Below are positions 1 to 8,164 of a stretch of DNA of 64,000 nucleotides, piece by piece. The stretch lies in NCBI RefSeq assembly GCF_018771565.1, contig NZ_CP076326.1:3045785-3109784 (forward strand), in the 5' to 3' direction. The translations under genes were made by a program, and so were the position numbers. The notes beneath the pieces were generated by a model. That model worked only from the letters and a program-made list of their open reading frames with translations, did no database searches and was not told the origin of the DNA. The number at the start of each line of letters is the position of its first letter. Position 1 is the stretch's first letter. This DNA comes from Thermoflexus hugenholtzii. Its GTDB lineage: Bacteria > Chloroflexota > Anaerolineae > Thermoflexales > Thermoflexaceae.

Positions 1-1143
1 GGGGTGCGGGTGATCGGCGGATGTTGCGGAACGACGCCGGAGCACATCGCGGCGATTCGCCGCGCCCTGTCGGCCCATCCGGAGCCCGCTCCGGAGCCTC
101 GGCCGGTGATCCTCATGCCTCCTCCACCCCCTGCGCCCACGGAGCAGCCCCCGACGGAGCTGGCGAGGCGCCTGCGGTCGGGGCGGCTGGTGATCAGCGT
201 GGAGGTGGATCCCCCCCGGGGGCCGGATGCCAGCGCCCTGCTGGAGGTGGCCCGCTCCCTGAAGGCCGGCGGGGTGGACGTGCTGAACATCGCGGACAGC
301 CCGATGGCCCGACTGCGGATGAGCCCCTGGGCGCTGGCCTTCCTGGTGCAGAACCACGTGGGGATGGAGACCATCCTGCACTTCCCCACCCGGGGTCGCA
401 ACCTCCTGCGCATCCAGTCCGATCTGCTGGCCGTTCACGCGCTGGGGGTGCGGAACCTCTTCATCGTGATGGGCGATCCTCCCGCGCAGGGGGATTATCC
501 AGAGGCCTCGGACGCCATGGACATCGTGCCCTCCGGCCTGGTCCGGTTGATCAAGGAGCGGTTCAACGCGGGGCAGGATCACGCCGGGGAGCCCCTCGGC
601 CGCCCCACCGCCTTCTTCGTCGGGGTGGCGTTGAACTTCAACGCCCCGGATCCGGCCCGGGAGATCAAGGCCCTGCGCCGGAAGGTGCGGGCGGGGGCGG
701 ATTTCATCATGACCCAGCCGGTGTATGAGCCGGAGGCCCTACGAGCTTTCCTGCGGCGTTACGAGGAAGAAGCGGGGCCGCTGTCCATTCCGATCCTGGC
801 CGGCGTGCTTCCCCTGGTCAGCCTTCGCCATGCGGAGTTCCTCCACAACGAGGTCCCCGGTATCATGGTGCCGGAGGCGGTGCGGGAGCGCCTGCGGCGG
901 GCCGGGGAGGGGCGGGCGCGGGGGGAGGGGCTCCGCATCGCGCAGGAGGTCGTCGCCGAGCTGGCAGAGTTCGTCCAGGGCCTTTACGTGATGCCGCCGA
1001 TGGGCCGCTACGAGCTGGTTTTCTCGCTGATGGAAGCCATCCCGCCCCATCGGCGCGGGGGAGGCCGGACCGGGGAGCCTGCGATGGAAAGCGAGGGCCC
1101 CCAAGTCTCCGGCGGGCATGGGGAGCTTTCCGACGAACGCTGA
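1..1143 (+). CDS. Bifunctional homocysteine S-methyltransferase / methylenetetrahydrofolate reductase, C-terminal part (5' end outside window)
   Basis: The reading frame is open from base 1, so the gene starts upstream of the window. The first visible residues carry the GGCCGTTP motif, the last zinc-binding Cys pair of Zn-dependent homocysteine S-methyltransferases. A Pro-rich linker follows (about residues 25-50 of the visible part), then a complete MetF-like TIM barrel with the SVEVDPPRG start, a FIVMGDPP strand and a FIMTQPVYE strand. In this known fusion the barrel reduces 5,10-methylene-THF to 5-methyl-THF and the N-terminal half uses a methyl donor to make methionine. The last 30 residues or so look like an unstructured tail. 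A PH-domain protein gene follows on the same strand. Confidence 0.9.
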   Translation, partial: GVRVIGGCCGTTPEHIAAIRRALSAHPEPAPEPRPVILMPPPPPAPTEQPPTELARRLRSGRLVISVEVDPPRGPDASALLEVARSLKAGGVDVLNIADSPMARLRMSPWALAFLVQNHVGMETILHFPTRGRNLLRIQSDLLAVHALGVRNLFIVMGDPPAQGDYPEASDAMDIVPSGLVRLIKERFNAGQDHAGEPLGRPTAFFVGVALNFNAPDPAREIKALRRKVRAGADFIMTQPVYEPEALRAFLRRYEEEAGPLSIPILAGVLPLVSLRHAEFLHNEVPGIMVPEAVRERLRRAGEGRARGEGLRIAQEVVAELAEFVQGLYVMPPMGRYELVFSLMEAIPPHRRGGGRTGEPAMESEGPQVSGGHGELSDER

Positions 1144-1215
1144 GGCGAGGTTCGCAGGAGCCCCTTCGATCGGGTGGGCGAATCCCGCCGTCCGCCCGGG
1201 AAAGGAGCGTGCGGA

Positions 1216-1848
1216 ATGGGATACATCGAGCGGTTGCTTGGGGAGAACGAGCGGATCCTCTTCCGAACCCATCCCCATCCGGTGGTCCTCCTCCGCCCGG
1301 TTCTGGGCTACGGGGTGCTGACCGGCGTGTTGATCGGCCTGGCCCTGGCGGGAGGGGCTGCTTTCCCGACCCTGACGCCCCCGCTCCTGATCGCCGGCCT
1401 GGTGCTGGCTGCCATCCCCCTGATCCTGTTGATCCACACCCTCCTGCGCTGGTGGAACGAGGTTTATCTGGTGACCACCCGGCGGGTGGTCCAGGTCGAA
1501 GGGATCCTGAACAAGAGCGTTATGGACTCGTCCCTGGAGAAGGTGAACGATGTCATGCTGCGCCAGTCCCTGTTGGGGCGCTTGCTGAACTACGGGGACA
1601 TCGAGATCCTGACGGCCAGCGAGATCGGGGTGAACCGGCTGCGCTGCATCGCGGACCCCCTGCGGTTCAAACAGGTGATGCTGGATCAGAAAGCCGCCCT
1701 CGAGGGGCGCTTCGCGCTGGAGGGCGAGGAGGGTGGGGAGGACCGCGCCCGGCTGCTCATGCATCTGGAGGCCCTGCGGCGCAGCGGTCTGCTCAGCGAA
1801 GAGGAATTCGAGGCGAAGCGACAGGCTCTCCTCAAATCCCAGGGATGA
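1216..1848 (+). CDS. Membrane protein with bacterial PH domain and C-terminal SHOCT-like motif
   Basis: Start taken at ATG 1216 because an AAAGGAG ribosome site lies 8 bases upstream; an earlier in-frame ATG at 1174 has none. The 210-residue product has two hydrophobic segments (about residues 30-75), then a bPH2-like domain with the VTTRRVVQVEGIL and SLEKVNDV elements typical of this membrane-anchored family. The last 35 residues (LEALRRSGLLSEEEFEAKR) match the SHOCT pattern, a short oligomerisation helix pair. The molecular role is not known. The gene sits between the methionine-cycle fusion and purine nucleoside phosphorylase and may be co-transcribed with the latter, 10 bases away. Confidence 0.8.
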   Translation: MGYIERLLGENERILFRTHPHPVVLLRPVLGYGVLTGVLIGLALAGGAAFPTLTPPLLIAGLVLAAIPLILLIHTLLRWWNEVYLVTTRRVVQVEGILNKSVMDSSLEKVNDVMLRQSLLGRLLNYGDIEILTASEIGVNRLRCIADPLRFKQVMLDQKAALEGRFALEGEEGGEDRARLLMHLEALRRSGLLSEEEFEAKRQALLKSQG

Positions 1849-1858
1849 GGGGCTCCGA

Positions 1859-2740
1859 ATGCATGTCCACGAGGTGATCCCCCGCTCGGAATACGAGGCG
1901 GCCGCCGCCTGGCTCCGCGAGCGGCTACCTTCCCTGCCGCGCATCGGACTGGTGCTGGGATCCGGCCTGGCGGCGCTGGCGGAAGCGGTGGAGGAGGCCA
2001 TGGTCTGGCCGTTTGCGGAGATCCCGGGCTTTCCGGCCGCCACGGTGGAGGGGCATCCCGGCCGGGTGATCGCCGGCCGTCTGGAAGGACATCCGGTCCT
2101 GGTCCTTCAGGGGCGGGCCCATTTCTATGAGGGCTACTCGGTGCAGCGGATCACCTTTCCCATCCGGGTGATGCAGCTGCTCGGGGTCCGGATGCTGATC
2201 CTCACCAACGCGGCGGGGGGATTGAACCCGGCTTTCCGGCCCGGGGATGTGATGATCGTGCGGGATCACATCGGGCTTCCGGGGATGGCAGGGATGAACC
2301 CCCTGCGGGGGCCCAACGAGGCCGATTGGGGGCCTCGCTTCCCCGAGCTCTCACGGGCCTATGATCCGGCGCTGCGGGCCCTGGCGCGGGAGGTCGGGGA
2401 GGCGGAGGGCCTGCCGGTCCATGAGGGGGTTTACGTGATGCTGGCCGGGCCCAGCTTCGAGACGCCTGCGGAGGTGCGCTTCCTGCGCATGATCGGCGCC
2501 GACGCGGTCGGGATGTCCACCGTCCCCGAGGTGATCGTCGCCTGCCATGGGGGGATGCGCGTCCTGGCGCTCTCGGGGATCTCCAACGTCCTGAACCCGG
2601 AGGCCTTCGAGCCGCCCACCCATGAAGAGGTGCTTCAGGCCGGTCGGGTGCTGGCGCCTCGCCTGCTGACCCTCATCCGCGGCGTGCTGCGCCGCCTCCC
2701 CCACGAAGCAGGGTCTGACCTTTCGAAGCCGCACGCTTGA
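1859..2740 (+). CDS. punA: Purine nucleoside phosphorylase (type I)
   Basis: The 293-residue protein phosphorolyses purine nucleosides to free base and (deoxy)ribose-1-phosphate in the cytoplasm for purine salvage. Visible family features are the phosphate loop GLVLGSGL near the N-terminus, the RAHFYEGY segment, the LTNAAGGLNP loop, the GPSFETPAEVRF active-site strand and the VGMSTVPE and SGISN segments that contact sugar and base. ATG 1859 gives the normal family length; upstream in-frame codons belong to a shadow of the preceding gene. The stop overlaps the start of the next gene by one base. A second salvage gene, hpt, lies near 43 kb. Confidence 0.92.
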   Translation: MHVHEVIPRSEYEAAAAWLRERLPSLPRIGLVLGSGLAALAEAVEEAMVWPFAEIPGFPAATVEGHPGRVIAGRLEGHPVLVLQGRAHFYEGYSVQRITFPIRVMQLLGVRMLILTNAAGGLNPAFRPGDVMIVRDHIGLPGMAGMNPLRGPNEADWGPRFPELSRAYDPALRALAREVGEAEGLPVHEGVYVMLAGPSFETPAEVRFLRMIGADAVGMSTVPEVIVACHGGMRVLALSGISNVLNPEAFEPPTHEEVLQAGRVLAPRLLTLIRGVLRRLPHEAGSDLSKPHA

Positions 2741-3486
2741 TGGAAACCCTTCGCGAGCTGCTTCAATCGTTGGCCCCCGTGCTGTATGGGGGGATCGGCC
2801 TGTTGGTGCTGATCACCCTGGGGCAGGTCTGGCGCGCATATCGCCGGCTCGTCCGTGCTTTCTTCCGGGTGGAGCGGGAGATGGCGCAAATGGAGCTGTG
2901 GGGCGGGCTGGCCCGGGCGGGCCTGCTGCTCATCGTGGGGCTGGGCCTGTGGCTGCTGCTGGGACCGGGCTTCCCTGTGCTGGGCCCGGCGGCACCCTCC
3001 CCGACCTTCACGCCCACCCCTTCTCCCACCCGGCCGGTTCCAGCATTTCCTTCCCCGACTGTGCTTCCTCCACTCCCTACGGAGCCTCTTCGAACGCCCA
3101 CACCTGTCCCGTCTCCTTCCCCCTCACCGTCCCCTTCTCCCACCCCGAGCCCAACCGTTCCGCGAGCCCGCTGCCCGGATCCGAACGCGCAGATTGAGAT
3201 CCCAGCCCCCGGCCAGGTGATCTCCCAACCGGTGACCATGATCGGGACGGCCATCCATCCGGCCTTTCAGTTCTACAAGGTGGAGATCCGCGGGCCGTAT
3301 ACGGGAGACCAGTGGGTCACTCTGGGGGACGTGGTGCGGCAACCGGTGCTCCAGGGCCCCTTGTGGTTGTTTGATCCCCGCCCGTTCTTTAACCAGCCGG
3401 GGGCTTACCGGCTGCGCGTGGTGGTGGTGGATCAGGCGGCCCGGGAGGCTGCCCAGTGCGAGGTTCCCATTGAGATTCAGCCGTAA
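2740..3486 (+). CDS. Membrane-anchored protein with Pro/Thr-rich linker and C-terminal beta domain
   Basis: The ATG overlaps the stop of the phosphorylase gene by one base, so the two are probably translationally coupled. The 248-residue product has two hydrophobic helices (about residues 14-32 and 58-80), then about 60 residues of Pro/Thr/Ser-rich linker. A C-terminal domain of about 95 residues follows, with alternating strands (QVISQPVTMIGTA, YKVEIRGPY, GAYRLRVVVVDQ) suggesting an Ig-like fold. The linker style is common in surface proteins of Chloroflexota. No enzymatic motif is visible and no function can be assigned. A strong hairpin follows the stop. Confidence 0.7.
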   Translation: METLRELLQSLAPVLYGGIGLLVLITLGQVWRAYRRLVRAFFRVEREMAQMELWGGLARAGLLLIVGLGLWLLLGPGFPVLGPAAPSPTFTPTPSPTRPVPAFPSPTVLPPLPTEPLRTPTPVPSPSPSPSPSPTPSPTVPRARCPDPNAQIEIPAPGQVISQPVTMIGTAIHPAFQFYKVEIRGPYTGDQWVTLGDVVRQPVLQGPLWLFDPRPFFNQPGAYRLRVVVVDQAAREAAQCEVPIEIQP

Positions 3487-3490
3487 AGCG

Positions 3491-3518
3491 CCGGGGGGCG
3501 CTCTCAGGCGCCCCCCGG
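3491..3518. terminator. Bidirectional hairpin terminator between convergent genes
   Basis: A perfect 11-bp stem (CCGGGGGGCGC pairing with GCGCCCCCCGG) with a 6-base loop lies 5 bases after the stop of the plus-strand membrane protein. It is also downstream of the minus-strand binding-protein gene that ends at 3548. There is no U-tract, so termination efficiency is uncertain. Confidence 0.6.
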
Positions 3519-3547
3519 TGATCGGATAGAGGCTTCAAGGGCCCGCG

Positions 3548-5245
3548 CTACTTCTCCGCGTTCAGGAAACTCCCGAAGAAGGCGCTGAAGTATTCGAAGG
3601 TCCCCGTGCGGCCCTTGTGGTTGGGATCCTTGGCGTCCCACTGGGCCTTGAAGGTGGCCACCACGTCGTTGGCGTCCAGCTCCGCGCCGTTGTGGAACTT
3701 CACGCCTTTGCGCAGGTAGAAGGTCCACACCGTGAGGTCGGCGTTGGCCTCGTAGCGCTCGGCGAGGGCAGGGACCACCTCCACGCCGCCCACCTTGTAA
3801 TCCAGGAGCGGCTCGTAGACCTGGATGCAAGCCCGGAAGGTCTCGCCGTCGGTCTCGTCGGCGCACCAGAGGGCGATGGGCTCCGCGTTCTGCATCCAGA
3901 CCAGCTCGTCCTTGCCGGGGTCCATCACCGAGAAGCGCTCGTTGTTCAGCGGGCTGGCGTGGGCGCCCTTCACCGTCGCCTTGAAGGCCGCAGCAGAGAC
4001 CCCGTGGGCCAGGGGGATCATGGGGACGTGCTGTTTGATCAGCTCGTTCACCTTATCGTAGTGCTTCTGGCGCTCCGCCGGGTCGGCCAGCCGGGCTGCG
4101 GCGCGGATCTCCTCAACCAGGTCGGGGAAGAGCTTGCCGAACTGCTGGTTCTGCTCATTGGCGAAATGGTAGTCGTAGAAGTTGGTAGCGTCCGGATAAT
4201 CCGCCAGCCAGCCCAGGAGATACATCGGCTCGCTGCCGGCAGACACCGCGTCCAGGAAAGCGCCGGACTCCATGACCTTGATCTTGACCCGGATGCCGAC
4301 CTCCGCGAGCTGAGCCTGGATGTCCTGGGCGACCTGGCCCGGCCGCGGCAGGTAACCCCGCACCACGTCGCGGTAGGAGAGGGTGATGTCGAAGCCGTTG
4401 GGGTAGCCGGCCTCGGCGAGGAGCCGCTTGGCCTCCTGCGGGTTGTAGTCATACCACTTCAAGCCCTCGGTGTAGCCGGGCTTGAGGGCCGGCGGCACGA
4501 ACTGCTCCGCCACCATGGAGCCCGCCGGGTAGAAGTTCTTGACCAGGCGCGCCCGGTCGATGGCCATGGCGATGGCCTGGCGGACCTTCTCGTTGTCCAG
4601 AGGCGGGTGGTTGTTGTTCAGGCCCAGGTAGGCGATGTTCAGCGGCGGACGGATGTAGAGCTTGAGGTTCGGATCCTTCTGGATGGTCTCGAAGTCCTCC
4701 GGGTTGGGGTTGTCGATGCCGTCCACCGTCCCGGCCTGGAGCTCGAGCAGACGGGCGGCGGCCTCCTTGGACCAGCGGAAGACGAGGGTCTTGGCCTTCG
4801 GCTTCTCGCCCCAGTAATCCGGGTTCGCCTCGAAGATGATGCGATCGCCCCGGATCCACTCCTTCACCTTGTAGGGGCCGGTCCCGTTGGGCTTCTCGCT
4901 CATCTTCACCGTGTCGCCGCCGTTGGCGTCCAGGTAATCTTTGTCCTGGATGGCGAAGGCAGCGAAGGCCACTTTGGAGGGGAAGGCGGGATCAGGGTAG
5001 CACAGGGTGAAACGCACGGTATATTGATCGACGGCCTCGATGGCCTTGAACTCCCCACCGTAGTTGCAATCCGGCGCCTCCACCTTCATGGGTTGGAAAG
5101 CCGGAGTCGGGGTGGCAGGCGGTGGGGTGGGCGTGGGGGGCGGAACCGTGGCCGTCGGCGTCGGGGTCGCCCCGGGCGCGCAGGCGGCCAGCGCCAGGGC
5201 GAGCAGGACCAGGACACGCGCAACGACAAGACTCTTCCGACGCAT
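3548..5245 (-). CDS. ABC transporter solute-binding lipoprotein, family 5 (peptide/nickel type), circularly permuted
   Basis: The N-terminus is a lipoprotein signal (LALAACAPG lipobox) followed by a Thr/Pro linker to about residue 50. The rest is clearly an SBP_bac_5 protein, but its order is rearranged. Residues about 55-445 correspond to the middle and C-terminal parts of a normal family member (GTGPYKVKEW, NPDYWG, DNEKVRQAIAMAIDR, YNPQEAKRLLAEAGYPNGF). Residues about 446-565 (VWMQNAEPIALWCADETD, VYEPLLDY, WTFYLRKGVKFHNG) are what normally begins the mature protein. Total length is normal, so nothing is lost. No permease or ATPase gene is next to it, so the substrate is unknown. The start at 5245 has a GGAGGAG site and a good promoter upstream. 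Confidence 0.88.
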   Translation of the reverse strand: MRRKSLVVARVLVLLALALAACAPGATPTPTATVPPPTPTPPPATPTPAFQPMKVEAPDCNYGGEFKAIEAVDQYTVRFTLCYPDPAFPSKVAFAAFAIQDKDYLDANGGDTVKMSEKPNGTGPYKVKEWIRGDRIIFEANPDYWGEKPKAKTLVFRWSKEAAARLLELQAGTVDGIDNPNPEDFETIQKDPNLKLYIRPPLNIAYLGLNNNHPPLDNEKVRQAIAMAIDRARLVKNFYPAGSMVAEQFVPPALKPGYTEGLKWYDYNPQEAKRLLAEAGYPNGFDITLSYRDVVRGYLPRPGQVAQDIQAQLAEVGIRVKIKVMESGAFLDAVSAGSEPMYLLGWLADYPDATNFYDYHFANEQNQQFGKLFPDLVEEIRAAARLADPAERQKHYDKVNELIKQHVPMIPLAHGVSAAAFKATVKGAHASPLNNERFSVMDPGKDELVWMQNAEPIALWCADETDGETFRACIQVYEPLLDYKVGGVEVVPALAERYEANADLTVWTFYLRKGVKFHNGAELDANDVVATFKAQWDAKDPNHKGRTGTFEYFSAFFGSFLNAEK

Positions 5246-5319
5246 GGCTTCTCCTCCTTTTGCAAAACAGGGGTTTGCGGGAACGCCTGACAGGCCCCAA
5301 CGGAACCCGCGCTACACCG

Positions 5320-5349
5320 AGTATAGTAGAAGCAGCGGATCCTGCCAAC
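5320..5349 (-). promoter_or_regulatory. Predicted sigma-70-type promoter of the binding-protein gene
   Basis: Read on the minus strand, TTGGCA and TATACT are separated by 18 bases and lie about 75 bases upstream of the start at 5245. Motif match only. Confidence 0.5.
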
Positions 5350-5626
5350 CGGGCAGGTTGGGTCCGGCCGGAACCCTCGTCGGAAGGGCCGGCTTCGCGA
5401 ATTCGCTCCATGGCCTGTGGATAGCGCGAAGGGAGCCACATCCCACAACGGGAGCCAGTCCGGATGGAAGATCCCAGGATCCGGCTGACTGAGGCGGATC
5501 TCCATCCGCATTGATGCGCTCCTATGGGCCAGCGGGGTGTTACCCGGGAGGCGATCGAAAAAACCCTTGCAACCTCCGGCCGTCTGATGGCGGAAGATGC
5601 GAGGCGGGAGCCCTTCCGGTTGTAAT

Positions 5627-5745
5627 CCGAAATTCATTTCGGCACCCATATGTTTGTTGCAGGAGCGGCTTTCGCCGCGACCGTTGTGAGATCGAGGAGA
5701 CGGAGGTTTGGGCTGCGGAAGCGGCTTTCAATGCGAGCCCCTATG
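5627..5745. repeat. Dispersed intergenic palindromic repeat units
   Basis: A palindrome CCGAAATTCATTTCGG (5627-5642) is followed by a unit reading GGAGCGGCTTTCGCCGCGACC and a GATCGAGGAGACGGAGGTT tail. The same palindrome and unit recur near 19.2, 20.7, 44.2 and 58.7 kb, always between genes. Apart from this and the remnant at 5879-6013, I see no gene between 5246 and 6103. Confidence 0.6.
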
Positions 5746-5878
5746 GATGGGATCAAAGAAGACAGGGATTGCGGGCGGAAGGCTCCTCCTTATCGAAACG
5801 ATCGCGGTTGCCATCGAGATACCGGTTCGGAGCTGAAGCCTCTCCTGCAAAAGATCGATAAAGATCGAGGCCCGGACA

Positions 5879-6013
5879 GTGTGGATCGCTCCGGGTGTGC
5901 ATGCGGATTTCGATCGGGAGGGCCGGCTGATCGGCATTGCGGTGCTGGATGCTTCCGAGCGGCTGGGGCAGACCCTTTCGCTTGAGGTCTCCCTCGCGCT
6001 CTTGCCGGCCTGA
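5879..6013 (+). pseudogene. Remnant of a DUF2283-like small protein gene
   Basis: One frame reads VWIAPGVHADFDREGRLIGI and then AVLDASERLG before a TGA at 6011. This is the pattern of the C-terminal half of DUF2283 proteins (…PGV..D.D..GR..GIE.LDAS). The expected N-terminal half is absent and the frame upstream soon meets a stop, so this looks like a decayed gene amid dispersed repeats. The family has no established function, so none is inferred. Confidence 0.5.
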
Positions 6014-6103
6014 GGGCCTGCTGAACGCTCGGAGGCCTCCTCCGGGCCAGAAGCATGAGATGAGGTGTGCGACGCCTCATCCACGCGCGAAGTGGGAAAG
6101 GCG

Positions 6104-6349
6104 ATGGAACCTCACGATCCGCGATGGATCCAGGCCCATGAGGTCGGGGAGTATGTCTTCTGCGCCCGGGCGTGGTGGCATCGCCGCCAGGGGCATCCCG
6201 TTGCGCATCCCGAGCAGGCGGAGGCGGGCCGCCGCCATCATCACCGCCTCGGCCGGCGGCGACGCTGGGGGGAGCGTCTGATCGTCCTCGCCACGCTTCT
6301 GCTGCTCGTGAGCTCCCTCCTTCTGATCGTCGCCCGGCTGTCGCCCTGA
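6104..6349 (+). CDS. Small protein: Cas4-like N-terminal motif joined to a transmembrane helix
   Basis: ATG 6104 follows a GGGAAAGG site and gives 81 residues. Residues 8-50 (WIQAHEVGEYVFCARAWWHR, then EAGRRHHHRLGR) resemble the first helices and Cys-containing start of Cas4/Dna2-type nucleases. The nuclease core with the Asp and Glu-x-Lys residues is missing. Residues about 58-78 form one hydrophobic helix, so the product is probably a membrane-tethered small protein. It cannot be a nuclease as it stands. No nuclease or CRISPR gene is adjacent. The similarity was judged by eye. Confidence 0.6.
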   Translation: MEPHDPRWIQAHEVGEYVFCARAWWHRRQGHPVAHPEQAEAGRRHHHRLGRRRRWGERLIVLATLLLLVSSLLLIVARLSP

Positions 6350-6463
6350 CCGAGAGCCGGGCGACGCCATATGATCGGCCTTCCCCGCGCGCACGGTCCG
6401 GATTAAACAGAGAAGCCGATTGAGAGGCGGATTGCCGATCGGCATAGGGAGCCAGGCGGGTCG

Positions 6464-7336
6464 CTACCATCGTCCCCAGGCCAGCCCGCCCCAGGTGGCG
6501 GCGAACAGGAGCACGCTGATGTAGGCGTTGACGTTGAAGAAGGCGACGTCCACCCGTGAGAGGTCCTGCGGGGAGACCAGACGGTGCTCGTAGACGAGCA
6601 GCGCCGCCACCCCGGCCAGCCCGAGCCCGTAAGGCCATCCCAGCCGGAGCCCGAGGCCCAGTCCGGCCAGCAGGAGAAGCATCCCCAGGTGGTTCAGGCG
6701 GGCCAGCCGCAACGCGGCGGCCACCCCGAACCGGGCCGGGACGCTGTGCAAGCCCTCCCGGCGGTCGAAGTCCACATCCTGACAGGCATAAATCAGATCG
6801 AAGCCGGCGATCCAGAGGGTGACGGCAGCGGTCAGGATCCAGGCGGGGAGATCCTCCGGTTTCCAGAAGGAGCCCCGCAGGGCGATCCAGGCTCCCATCG
6901 GGGCCAGGCCGTCGGTGAACCCCAGGATCCAGTGGCTGAGCCAGGTGAAGCGCTTCGTGTAGTGGTAGCCGATCAGGAAGAGCAACGCGACCGGGAGCAG
7001 AGCCACGCAGAGGGGATTCAGGGCCCAGGCGGCGATCACCAGGATCACCCCGGAGACTCCCACCGCCCATCGAAGGGTCTCCGGCCGCAACAGCCCCCGG
7101 GGCAACGGACGGTTCGCCGTGCGCGGGTTGCGCGCATCGTATTCCCGATCCGCCAGCCGGTTCATGCTCATCGCCAGGGTGCGGGCCGCCGCCATGGCCA
7201 CGGTGATCCAGAACACCTGATCCAGGCGGGGCCACCCTCCGGCCGCCAGCAGCATCCCGATGTAAGCGAAGGGGAGGGCGAAGATGGTGTGCTCGAACTT
7301 GATCGCTTCCAGGAAAACCCGCACTCCCCGCCACAT
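6464..7336 (-). CDS. UbiA-family prenyltransferase (4-hydroxybenzoate/quinone type)
   Basis: An integral membrane enzyme with about eight hydrophobic segments. It has the two Asp-rich motifs that bind prenyl diphosphate and Mg: NRLADREYDARNPRTANRP in the first loop and YACQDVDFDRREGLHSVP in the second. By family it transfers a polyprenyl chain to an aromatic acid in quinone synthesis; in Chloroflexota the menaquinone (futalosine) route is likely but unproven here. ATG 7336 is preferred because a GAGGGG site precedes it; a TTG at 7360 directly after the HAD stop is the alternative. It is the last gene of the long minus-strand run. Confidence 0.85.
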   Translation of the reverse strand: MWRGVRVFLEAIKFEHTIFALPFAYIGMLLAAGGWPRLDQVFWITVAMAAARTLAMSMNRLADREYDARNPRTANRPLPRGLLRPETLRWAVGVSGVILVIAAWALNPLCVALLPVALLFLIGYHYTKRFTWLSHWILGFTDGLAPMGAWIALRGSFWKPEDLPAWILTAAVTLWIAGFDLIYACQDVDFDRREGLHSVPARFGVAAALRLARLNHLGMLLLLAGLGLGLRLGWPYGLGLAGVAALLVYEHRLVSPQDLSRVDVAFFNVNAYISVLLFAATWGGLAWGRW

Positions 7337-7360
7337 CCCACCGTATCCCCTCGAGGTCAA

Positions 7361-8107
7361 CTATGCCTCCGCACCATCAGCCCAGCGGTCCAGGATCGCC
7401 GGGATCTCCAAGAGCGATCGGATCACCGCATCGGGCCGGATGGCCCCTGTCGGCGCGGAGGTCCCGGCGACCATCGCCGCCCAGATGCCCCGCATCCCGG
7501 CCAGATGGGCGCCCCGGATATCTGCCTCCGGGAGGTCGCCGACCACGGCGATCGCCTCCGAGGGGAGACCCCAGGCTGCCGCGATCCCTTCGAAGAGAGC
7601 CGGGTGCGGTTTCCGCCAACCCACGGCGGCGGAGATCACGATGGGATCGAAGTAAGTCTGAAGCCCGAAGCGCCGGATCAGCCGCCAGGAGTGATCGGCG
7701 TCGCCGGAGTTGGTCAGCAGGGCCAGGCGATAGCCCCGATGCTTCAGCTGATCCAGGGTCGGGAGGGCATCCGGGAAGAGCCGCCAGCGGGCCTCCTGAG
7801 GGGCCAGGAACGCCCGAACGGCTTCCCGGAGGATCGCCTCCGGCGTCCCGGGATAGCCCAGCTCCGCCAGGGCCAGCCCGAAGGTCTCCACCAGGGGATA
7901 CTCCCGCCAGTCCTCCTGCCAGCGTCCATACCGGAGGGCCATCCAGCGCTCGAGGGCGGCCTCGAAGGCTTGCGCCTCGACCTGGATTCCGTGATGGCTC
8001 AGCGCGCTCCGGGCGGCGGCATACATCTCCCGGCGCAGGCTCTCCGGATCCGCCGGCAGCTCGATCAGCGTGTGGCCGAGATCGAAGATCAACCCCCGAA
8101 TGCGCAT
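7361..8107 (-). CDS. HAD-superfamily hydrolase lacking the second catalytic Asp
   Basis: A 248-residue HAD protein with an alpha-helical cap. Motif I is FDLGHTL (Asp9), motif II is LLTNSG, motif III is the Lys in GWRKPHP, and motif IV is VVGDLPEADIRGA. In phosphatases motif I is DxDGT; here the residue two after the nucleophile is Gly11, so the usual general acid/base is missing. Hydrolase activity may be weak or of another kind. Substrate unknown. ATG 8107 has a GAGG site. Its stop directly abuts the alternative start of the UbiA gene, so the pair is probably co-transcribed. Confidence 0.82.
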   Translation of the reverse strand: MRIRGLIFDLGHTLIELPADPESLRREMYAAARSALSHHGIQVEAQAFEAALERWMALRYGRWQEDWREYPLVETFGLALAELGYPGTPEAILREAVRAFLAPQEARWRLFPDALPTLDQLKHRGYRLALLTNSGDADHSWRLIRRFGLQTYFDPIVISAAVGWRKPHPALFEGIAAAWGLPSEAIAVVGDLPEADIRGAHLAGMRGIWAAMVAGTSAPTGAIRPDAVIRSLLEIPAILDRWADGAEA

Positions 8108-8164
8108 CGCTGTTCCTCAAACCGGAAAGTTCGAAGAGATAGAAGAGAACGTCTCCGCCGTTTG

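Noticed and set aside
5511..5985. Overlapping short plus-strand frames (over 100 codons) upstream of the small membrane protein
   Set aside because: They run through dispersed repeats, lack ribosome sites and are Arg/Gly-rich without motifs.
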